Shown one piece after another: positions 56,471 through 64,000 of a DNA stretch of 64,000 nt. A program made the position numbers and the translations under genes. The notes beneath the pieces are model-generated. The model was not told the DNA's origin and made no database searches. It was given only the letters and a program-made list of their open reading frames with translations. Origin of the DNA: Panaeolus papilionaceus. Lineage: Eukaryota > Basidiomycota > Agaricomycetes > Agaricales. Numbering within the stretch: position 1 is the first letter of the stretch; every line of letters starts with the position of its first letter. The stretch spans positions 806,001 through 870,000 of the forward strand of contig JADNRZ010000009.1 of the NCBI GenBank assembly GCA_015501605.1, in the 5' to 3' direction.

Positions 56471-57553
56471 TTAGTTGTCTTTTTGGGCCTTCTCATCAGC
56501 AGGTTTGGGATCCAGACCTTCCTGCTCGTCAAAGATGAAAGAAATCAGAAAACTATGGAAATACATCTCGCAAATGGAATTCTTACTGTCGAAGCACCAC
56601 GGGCAGAGCCTTGGTCAAGTGCACCATCCTCACCCTCGTTCTTCATGGTGGCAGACTTCTTGCTGGAATCCTTAACCGTTTGCTCGGCGGCGCTTGTATC
56701 TGGTGATGGTGCTGAGGCATTGTCCTAAAACTATGTCAATTTAGAGAACGAGTCGAGCAAGTCAATACACATACAACATTGGCACTTCCTGCAGCATCCT
56801 TGATTGAAGCATGGTCCTCAGTCTAAAAAACAGTCGGCTTCAATGAACAGGATGGCAGAAAACAAAAAACCAACCGATTGCGAGTCATTAGGAACATCAC
56901 TAGCCTGAACGCAATATTGACATCAGCACACCCCATAAATATGGTCCCAACCAAGATTTGCAACTAACCTGAGCCAGTTCGTTGGATTCAGCAACGTTCG
57001 CCGGGGTACCCTCGTCATCAGTCATGATTTCTGGAGCTGGCTGCTTGGAGGCAGGCTCAGCGGGTGGAGCGGCATGGGTCTCCGACACCTCTTTATGCAG
57101 GGTTGGGTACTCGCGCTTGTCATGGTGAACAGTGTGTGCTGCTTGACTCTTGCGCGCAGAAGGAGAAACAAGATAAAGGAACTATATTTGCACGCCACGT
57201 AATGCATAGCAAGACGAAGTGAACAAAAGAACGCGTGAGGATTCCATGGAATTAAGTCGGAACAAACTGGATACTGACCATAGGTCCGAAGACGAGCAAT
57301 GATCCCACCTAAGTCGAACAACTGGTCAGTCAAGAGGCTCTCTTCGTCGTTGCATCTCTCGAATAACTCTGCATGAGTTCTATCGATAGACCAAACTTAC
57401 AATCCAAGGTGTATCGCTCGATTTAGTGGGGCCATGTGAGGCAGAGGCGGACATGGGACGCCTGACAACACGAGCAGCGAGAGACGCTGAAGTTGTTGAC
57501 TGTGCGCTGCGGCGAGCAGTGGCAAAGGCGTTACGAGCGAAACGTGCGTTCAT
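56471..57553 (-). CDS. Probable mitochondrial protein with single membrane segment
   Basis: Minus strand, about seven exons, roughly 180 residues. The start MNARFARNAFATARRSAQST is Arg/Ala/Ser-rich without acids and continues ARVVRRPMSASASHGPT, a convincing mitochondrial presequence. A short hydrophobic segment DTPWI joined to VGSLLVFGPM follows, then HTVHHDKREYPTLHKEVSET. The acidic Ala/Ser/Pro-rich tail (PEIMTDDEGTPANVAESNEL, AEQTVKDSSKKSATMKNEG) ends EGLDPKPADEKAQKDN at 56471-56473. The last exon was found by splicing at GTAAGAATT; reading through instead ends about 15 codons later. An inner-membrane or intermembrane-space anchor with a soluble acidic tail is inferred. The family is not recognised. 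The gene ends opposite the p34 homolog. Confidence 0.68.
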
Positions 57554-57886
57554 TGTTGAGGCTAAGTATGAGGATGAAGTGTAGAATTGACCAGCGTGCG
57601 TGGGACTCACTCTGACGCTGTTCACTTTTTGGAACCCCCTGTGATCCGGGTCAGACCGGTATTTCATCAGTGATGTCATAAAATTGTAAGACGAAAATAG
57701 ACTCCAGCGCTTCATAAATTTCAAAAAATAATAATAAAGGCAGTTGTAGATATAAAAAACATAATCTTTATTTAATCATTGTACAGTCTGTTTGTTTCAA
57801 AGAAATTTAGTTATCATACATAATCACAAGCCAAGTATCATAGATCAACGCATCATCAAGAAAGATATTAAGCATTATGCATGACA
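57554..57886. other. Intergenic, no gene seen
   Basis: 333 AT-rich bases forming the promoter of the mitochondrial-type gene and the 3'UTR of barrel member 2. No gene seen. Confidence 0.4.
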
Positions 57887-58698
57887 TCACAAGTTATATC
57901 TCTTGCTCGAAATATGGAATATCTTCATATCCGTCTTTGCTTTAAGAGGCCCCAGCACAGACGCGTACTTCTCATGCCCAACAACGTCATGGTGCAGCTA
58001 AGTCTTTGTCAGCCATGTGCACGATTCGAAGAAACCTTGACTTACCTTCGAACTATCCCATCCAATGAGCATAATAAACACTTTGGGATCCTCCACTGTC
58101 TGACCCCAAAGAATAGGTGTGCTGATTCCCTCCGTGACTTTCGAGTCCTCGGTAATTTTGTCGCGGACACCATTGAGGAGTTCAGCTAGCTCCTCTTTGG
58201 TCGTGCCCTCTCTCAGGGTGATCACCACCTTCTCGGTGACCTTAGCCAGTAATGCAGGGAATACGACAGCCTCGTCTTCGGTTTGAGCATGAGTGGAAAA
58301 GTCGACGTGGTGCAATCCAAGAGCGCTCAAGTCAGTATTGGGGGGAAGTGATGCTTGGATGGGAGCAACGACTTGAGGGTAATTCGGGGCATTCATCAGG
58401 GCCTGATGGTGCTCGAGACTCTCCCAAACTACCTTGAGCCATTCGAATCAGCTATACAAATTAACATAGGCGTAATTCTTACCGACGGTGAGATGGACTG
58501 TATTCGAGTCCTCTTCAGGGGTTCCGATGAAGAGGCTAGACGGCATAATCGATGAGCAAGCTTCGAGATACCCAAAGCATACGATGAAACGACGAACTCT
58601 GAGCAACCATTGGTGTGTCGAGCTTCCAGCAACGCTGGCTCCAAAATTTCCTTCCAGTTTTCAGCCACGGGCCAAGTTGCAAATTCAACGATAGTCAT
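57887..58698 (-). CDS. Dimeric alpha/beta-barrel (ABM-like) protein, member 2
   Basis: Minus strand from ATG 58698 (MTIVEFATWPVAENWKEILE). Four exons give about 230 residues. After splicing it reads LFIGTPEEDSNTVHL, VWESLEHHQALMNAPNYPQV, LGLHHVDFSTHAQTEDEAVV, PALLAKVTEKVVITLREGTT, GVRDKITEDSKVTEGISTPI, LWGQTVEDPKVFIMLIGWDS and a last exon LHHDVVGHEKYASVLGPLKA, stop at 57887-57889. Two ferredoxin-like repeats are visible: strands EFATWP and EKVVITL, each followed by a helix. It is nearly colinear with member 3 across the whole chain and shares its intron positions. The two are divergently transcribed from one 698-base region. TTTAAAG about 65 bases upstream of the ATG may be a TATA variant. 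Function unknown; small-molecule binding or cofactor-free oxidation are possible by fold. Confidence 0.75.
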
Positions 58699-59396
58699 TG
58701 TGTATGTGTAGTAAATCGATGCGTGATGATGATGATGGTGGTGAAGTTCTGTAAGAAGCCTGCTTTAAATTCCTTTCAATCGGATGCAAATACCCAGTTA
58801 ATCTCCAGATAGGTACCATACATTGTTACATAACTTTGATAGTAGCAATTCATCTGGCAGTTGCGCGATTGAACATTGACATCGGACGCCCCTGATGTGT
58901 ATCATCCGACTGGTAGGAGATCTGCACACGAACCTGAGATTATGCTTTTAGGCTCTCGATGGACGGCGTGTAAAAATAGAAGAGCATATCAGACAGCTTT
59001 AGATTGACGCTGGAATGGACATAGGTTACGGTGTATACCGCGATGAATGCTCGCAAGATAAGGACTCGAACGATGAGTCTCAGTTTTCGTCATCCATCCG
59101 TCTTGTGGAGGGAGATTAAGTAGCAACCGTCAAACTGTCGTGTAAAAATGATCCCCCTCCTTTCAGGATCTCGTGAGAGCAGACGAATTCGTGGCTGCCT
59201 GAAGCTTCAGAAATACTGAAAACTACAGAGAAACTTTGGTGTGATTGGTAATGGTGGTGTACACTCGTCTATAATTAGTTCGACACCCAAGGCATTATTA
59301 ATACCATGTCTGACATTGTCGGTTATCTGGGTAATATAAAGAGGATTCAGTCGAAGGGGTCCTTTATCTCCTTCTATCCTATATCAACCCACCATC
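58699..59396. promoter_or_regulatory. Shared divergent promoter of barrel members 2 and 3
   Basis: 698 bases without a coding frame. A TATAAA box at 59335-59340 lies about 57 bases before the ATG of member 3. A TTTAAAG at about 58764-58770 lies about 65 bases before that of member 2. A shared control region is inferred from the layout. Confidence 0.5.
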
Positions 59397-60260
59397 ATGA
59401 CTGTTGTTGAATTCGCAACTTGGCCCGTGGCTGCCAACTGGAGCGAGCCCTTGGCACCAGGACTACAGGCAGTCCGAGCAGCTGCAGGTTGTTCAGAGTG
59501 AGTAGTTTCGAATTCAATCAACTGATCACCCGTACCCTCAAGACATGTCCACTAATCGACTATTGCGCTCTGTAGCTTGTTCATCGGCGCGGCGGAGGAA
59601 GATCCCGACACCGCCCAGCTCGTCGTTGGTAGGAAATGTGCCTGTCCCAATGAAAGCGTCTAACTTCTCCATATGCGGATAGTTTGGGATAGCCTCGAGC
59701 ATCACCAGGCTTTGATGAAGGCACCCAATTACCCTGAAATTGTTGGCTGCATTAAGTCGTCTCTGCCCCCCGGCGTTGATCTCGGGTCGCTCACGATGCA
59801 TCATGTGGACTTTGGTGCCCATGCCAGAACAGAAGCAGAGGCAAACGTCATACCTGCATTAACGGCAAAGGTTACCGAGAAGATCGTCTTCACGTTGAAC
59901 GAGGGCACGACCAAAGAAGCACTGGCAGACATCCTCAATGGCATCCGCGACAAGGTTATGGAGGACTCGAAACTCATTGGGGGTATCAGTCCGCCCGCAG
60001 TATGGGGTCAGACTGTTGAGGATCCCAAGGTCTTCGTTCTGCTTATTGGGTGGGATAGTACGAAGGTGAGTCGAACTTCTCTATGAGAGTTTTGAACCTC
60101 TTATAGGACAAACCCTTCGGGGCCCGGGCTGATAAGCTGTTGTTTGCATATACAGTTGCACTACGATACCGTTTCTCAAAAGAAGTATGAGCCCTTGTTG
60201 GGCCCTCTTAAAGCGAGCACCCAGCTGAACATGAAGCACATACCATTCAGCAAACAATAG
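59397..60260 (+). CDS. Dimeric alpha/beta-barrel (ABM-like) protein, member 3
   Basis: Four exons, about 230 residues, starting MTVVEFATWPVAANWSEPLA. Joined exons give GCSDLFIGAAEEDPDTAQLV, VVWDSLEHHQALMKAPNYPE, LGSLTMHHVDFGAHARTEAE, PALTAKVTEKIVFTLNEGTT, LNGIRDKVMEDSKLIGGISP, VWGQTVEDPKVFVLLIGWDS and LHYDTVSQKKYEPLLGPLKA, ending KHIPFSKQ at 60258-60260. It matches member 2 residue by residue over most of its length, which points to a fairly recent duplication with inversion. There is no signal peptide or membrane segment. The fold belongs to the stress-responsive/ABM superfamily, where dimers form a closed barrel. Here each chain appears to carry two such units, so it may close the barrel as a monomer. 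Confidence 0.77.
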
Positions 60261-61070
60261 TTAATGTTCCTGAGATGAATACAATTCTTATGATTCAATG
60301 TCGTGTAAATTTAACTTTGCTTTCCATGACATTGTCTCACTTGTGAATCGAACCTTTTTTCTTGTGGTCACAAGGTCCTTCCACATTGCTTCCACTCCCA
60401 AATCGAAGGACCATCCCCACACCACTCATTCATACCTCCAACAAATACAAATCGATGGGCTAGTAACAAATTTACCAAGTCGTCAGCATATGTACTTCTG
60501 GTTTGCCTTGTTATGAAGGAAATGCCCTTCGAGTGCCTTTCAGTCGAGCGCTAAAATCCATTTTGATTATGCCCAGACTGACGTCATTGATATTGAGAAT
60601 TGATTTTCAAGTACAAAGTTAGGCACTGTGATTAGATACCTCTGAGCTTGTACGAGGCCTTGTACCAATCATCAACGTGATCCTGCCCTATCTACTGCAA
60701 ATGGGCGAATGAGACGGCGTCGATAAAGGTAACTAATAACTAGTAGCGATGTTGGAGGTATTCGATGTATACAAACCATATAAGCGGTGGACGAGCTTCG
60801 AACGATACCTTGGTACTGAACAAATCTCATCTTCTCAACAACACTGTACGATTAGCTTCATCTACTTATGAAAATAGTGTACGATAAAATTACTAGTGAT
60901 AACCTGAAGTGCAGAGATCTCCAAGCCCAGGCCGTTGATCCTGATTTATTATATAGAAGAGGAAAATAGGTAAAGCAGAAGCAGAGCAACAAAGTTGTCT
61001 AAAATACAGGGTTATAAAATGAAAGAAAGCCTAGAGTCATAAATAATAACACAGTAGCCGTGCATCACTT
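60261..61070. other. Convergent intergenic region, no gene seen
   Basis: Members 3 and 4 of the barrel family end towards each other here. AT-rich; the only open frame (60298-60516) lacks any motif. Confidence 0.4.
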
Positions 61071-61932
61071 CTAGGACCCAAAGAAATTAGGGCTCGGGGT
61101 ATGACGATAATGCTCAAGAGTCGTGTAATAAATATCTACTTTCCCTAGTTCGCGAATAAGACCCATGATCGGTGCCAAGGGACCTGCGACTGCTGTATCT
61201 CGATCCTAAAGATCTGTAAATATGGCTATGGAAAGGTGTAATATACAGCGTGAAACCCACCTGGACACTTCTCCATCCGACGATCCCAACTTCCACGCTA
61301 TCCTTCTCTACGCAGGGACCCCAACATGCTGAGTAACAACCAGCGACAGTGCCGACCATTTTCATCAATCGTGTGATAAGGGGTTCTAGTTCGTATGCTC
61401 TATCGTGTAGTGGGCGAAGATTTACAAAAATAAATTGAGTGACAGGAGCTGAGAGGGCGACTTGAAAGTTAGAGAGGTTGTCGAAGACGGCTTGCGAGAT
61501 GTCACCAGGGCCGTTCATGGCTTCCATTACAGGGAACACAAGATCAACATATTCTTCGTGTGTCATGAAATCACGATGCTGCGATAGAGATTTCCATACT
61601 GTGCAGTACAAGTTGTCGTTGTTCGGGGAAGGTAAAAAACGCGTTATGATGTTGATGAGCGCTCGAACGTCTCTGGATTGGAATTAAGTAACACAAAACA
61701 TACCCATCACCCAAACCCATCGCGAAGGGTTATCAACTTCTGTGCCATAGTATGTCCTTGTAGAATGTAATTAGATAAATTTTGGCTATAGTCTGGCCTT
61801 AACGCACCCAAGCAAACTGTCGCCCGATCGCTTGTCTACTGCCTCCAGAAGGTTATAAGGATCCTCCAACAACGTCTGTGAGGGCGCAAAAAATATGATT
61901 TCAGGAGCAATGGGTTCTGAAGAGATCTCCAT
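61071..61932 (-). CDS. Dimeric alpha/beta-barrel (ABM-like) protein, member 4
   Basis: Minus strand, starting MEISSEPIAPEIIFFAPSQT at 61932. Four to five exons give about 220 residues. Spliced blocks are LLEAVDKRSGDSLLG, TYYGTEVDNPSRWVWVM, VWKSLSQHRDFMTHEEYVDL, SAPVTQFIFVNLRPLHDRAY, CWGPCVEKDSVEVGIVGWRS and DRDTAVAGPLAPIMGLIREL, with the stop at 61071-61073. Strand order and the paired motifs VWKSLSQHRDF and VGIVGWRSVQ match VWESLEHHQAL and FIMLIGWDS of members 2 and 3, but overall similarity is low. It is therefore an older paralog. Exon joins in the first 60 residues are less certain, because two acceptors are possible near 61745. It is divergent from the SGNH esterase. No function can be named. 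Confidence 0.65.
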
Positions 61933-62389
61933 AATATTCTATCGAAACCGAATCTCTACCAGATGCTGGTTGTTTCAAAGCGTTCTGACGAACCTGCGCC
62001 GAGTTCGGTGCGAACATGATCGTGGTCACATTTTAAAACTAAATAGATTAGATAAGGTCGGATCAGAAACTGGATAGCACTGCTACTCGTGTGCAACAAC
62101 TGTTGCCACTTGAGGACTCTTGTTTCTACCTCGATACTTCAACCTGAGCCCGGTTTTGACTCGAGGTTCGCCTTTTGTTCTGTGTAAACCAAGCTTTTTC
62201 ATCTATTTTATCTGGAACCAAATACAATGCTATTTCTAGAGCGCCTGGTCGAGGAGGGCGGCCCGTATCCTTGTCAAATGCCAACACTTCGAATCATCTG
62301 ACGGTGCTTCTTGAGATATGTGCACTATAAAACAACACCATGCTGAAGCAATTAACCTGTGTCTACGTGTCTGCATAAGTACATAGGCC
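61933..62389. other. Divergent promoter region
   Basis: 457 bases between barrel member 4 (-) and the SGNH esterase (+). No clear TATA box and no gene. Confidence 0.4.
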
Positions 62390-64000
62390 ATGCTTTGGCT
62401 GCAGTCCACTCTCAGATCACTCGCTATAGCGAGCACTCTTCTTGATGCTGGGGCGACGCTAGTGTCGGCCTTTCACTGGGACAACGTCAAATACGTCTAT
62501 GCATTCGGGGATTCTTACTCCTTTGTTCAAGGAACTCTTGGATACGCCAACTTCAGGTTCCAAAGGCAAATCGATGTCTCAACTCTGACTTACTCGACTT
62601 GTGAAGCTTTATAGGTGACATGGAGCATCCAGCCTTTACACCCGGACAACTTTTGACGAACCAGATCATACCGCGAAATGTTCGTCCTCCGTCCCTGCAG
62701 TAACTCAGTACTAATAACAGTGCCACGTAGACAAGCTCTGAAGGCTCTAACTGGGTGTGACTTCCCACCAATATCAGCGAGGTGGAAGGGCTTATAGTTA
62801 ATCCAGCTAGAATTTCTGACAGGTTGTATGTCCGGCACACCCTCGCGCTGTTCGAAACAGTTATGGGACTTTGCGTTTGCTGGAGCAGACATATCTGGAA
62901 AACTGTAAGCAAACAGTTCCTTTGTTCCCTTCATTCATGTTATTTTCGTGTTGTGTTATTAAATTCAACTCCTCGACAGTCTGCCATTACACCACGTTTG
63001 GACCATACCACTCGTCGATCAAGTAGACCAATGGTCTCGTTTCGCCGCCGATGTGATTCCACATCCTGATGATCGAACACTCACGACTTGGTGGATAGGG
63101 ATAAACGACACTGGAGATACGCTATCCAATACAACAGTAAGAATTTCTCATTATATCCCACTAGATACTCCGCGGTGAAAGGTTTATGGGGGACTGAGGA
63201 GCTGCTCATCTTCGCCGAACCCTCTCACCCTAGACGTTTTGAGGGGTTGTGCGCAGCGGAAACAAGACTGATCTCTTCATAGATAACTGATTTCGATGTA
63301 TTTTGGAATCAAGAAATGGACACGTATTTTCAAGCTGTGGTGAGTCACCAATCAATACAACCCTACCACGCGTGCTACCACAAGGCTTACTTTGCACCTT
63401 GGCGTATCTGTCATTAAAACGGCCACCATCTCCGGCCGACCCATGAACACCCTCGTGTACCTCCACGATCATAATCGCAATAGCAAAAAGCGACGCGGCA
63501 AGGTCTTCGTACCCACCTGTTTCTCAATGTACCTCCAGGCGAACGCGCACCGGCTTCTAATACCAATCCGACTAAGGCAGCCACGCAGAAAAGTCGCATC
63601 CTCCAATACAACAGGATTTTAGCTGAACGGATCGAACTATTTAAAAGGTCCAATCCAAGTAAGCACACGACAACAATATCCCTGGCCGATGATCGTCTCG
63701 TACAAAATGTGCTTACTCAACGATCGATTGTTGCTATTTAGATGTTACAGTCTTGACATTTGACGCCCATGCATGGTTCAATAAAGTGCTCGATACGCCT
63801 CAAGCTTACGGTTTCACTAATGTTACTGGGTAAGTCCAGCGTGCAATGCGTCATTTTCGCCTTCCGAAACGACCACCTACATCCCTAATCTCAATGTTTT
63901 GTTGTAGATTTTGCACATGCGCTAATCCAGAGGGGTATTTCTGGTATAGTGAGTATTACAGTTGTTTATCTTCATTTCAACCAAACCCAAAGTCCCAAAT
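62390..64000 (+). CDS. Secreted SGNH/GDSL esterase, CE16-like, 3' partial
   Basis: Starts MLWLQSTLRSLAIASTLLDA, a signal peptide. The nucleophile block is YVYAFGDSYSFVQGTLGYAN (Ser in GDSYS). After splicing it reads SFIGDMEHPAF, TSSEGSNW joined to LEFLTGCMSGTPSRCSKQLW, DFAFAGADISGKL, VWTIPLVDQVDQWSRFAADV, LTTWWIGINDTGDTLSN (Asn block), FDVFWNQEMDTYFQAV, FLNVPP, ILQYNRILAERIELFKRSNP and NVTVLTFDAHAWFNKVLDTP, ending FCTCANPEGYFWY at the window edge. The Asp-x-x-His pair of the triad would lie just beyond. Homologs remove acetyl groups from xylan-type sugars outside the cell. In the exon before FLNVPP the frame is broken: AARS and FLNVPP are in different frames, about eight bases apart from agreement, at 63508-63520. 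It may be a damaged allele, a sequence error or an unusual splice. Confidence 0.8.

Noticed and set aside
1..64000. tRNA genes, rRNA, CRISPR arrays, bacterial operons or prophage
   Set aside because: No T-loop GGTTCGANTC in a cloverleaf context was seen (the hits near 22430, 24548 and 34320 fall in genes or lack arms), and no repeat-spacer series or gene without eukaryotic features exists.

Overview
The window is nuclear DNA of a filamentous basidiomycete, most likely an Agaricomycete. Almost every gene is cut by introns of about 45-65 bases with GT(A/G)...(C/T)AG ends. It also carries a DUF6533 membrane protein, a C-terminal CaaX protein of low complexity, and housekeeping genes (Aurora kinase, SIN kinase, mitochondrial uL5, Qa-SNARE) whose best-known relatives are fungal. 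There are no bacterial, viral or organellar signs, and I found no tRNA, rRNA or CRISPR array. All calls were made by reading the sequence. Intron borders were chosen by frame and by family conservation, so single exon borders may be wrong although the gene calls are mostly firm.

Layout. 1-1323: degraded 3' part of an aryl-alcohol-dehydrogenase-like aldo/keto reductase. 2440-4428: DUF6533 seven-helix protein. 4944-10038: large Cdc7/SepH-type septation kinase with ARM-like repeats. 10863-11774: mitochondrial ribosomal protein uL5. 12978-14326 and 16942-17990: two paralogous proteins with paired C-terminal zinc fingers, in the same orientation. 18910-21623: long disordered protein ending in a farnesylation signal. 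22293-24609 (-): secreted M64 metallopeptidase, divergent from 25592-27224, a ribosomal-L1-domain nucleolar protein. 27703-29548: alpha/beta hydrolase with very small exons. 29549-37174: 7.6 kb almost without genes, holding one candidate 32-residue ORF behind a TATA box. 37175-38783 (-): PIG3-type quinone oxidoreductase, divergent from 39450-40798, the Aurora kinase. 41003-42547 (-): secreted pectin methylesterase. 43170-44286: Qa-SNARE. 45616-46389: small charged nuclear-type protein. 46692-47849 and 48558-49691 (-): tandem seven-helix membrane protein paralogs. 50012-52095: homeodomain regulator with an aberrant recognition helix. 54149-56212: adaptin-binding p34 homolog. 56471-57553 (-): probable mitochondrial protein. 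52799-53657, 57887-58698, 59397-60260 and 61071-61932: four members of one dimeric alpha/beta-barrel (ABM-like) family. 62390-64000: SGNH/GDSL esterase, running off the window.

Functionally this is a mixed chromosome-arm segment. Conserved cell-cycle, trafficking and ribosome-biogenesis genes are interleaved with secreted hydrolases suited to plant material (pectin methylesterase, SGNH esterase, M64 peptidase) and with fast-duplicating lineage-specific families (zinc-finger pair, seven-helix pair, barrel family). I see no conventional biosynthetic cluster. The points most worth following are the paired zinc-finger family with its unnamed upstream domain, the homeodomain without Asn51, the four-member barrel family, and the lone micro-ORF in the gene desert.
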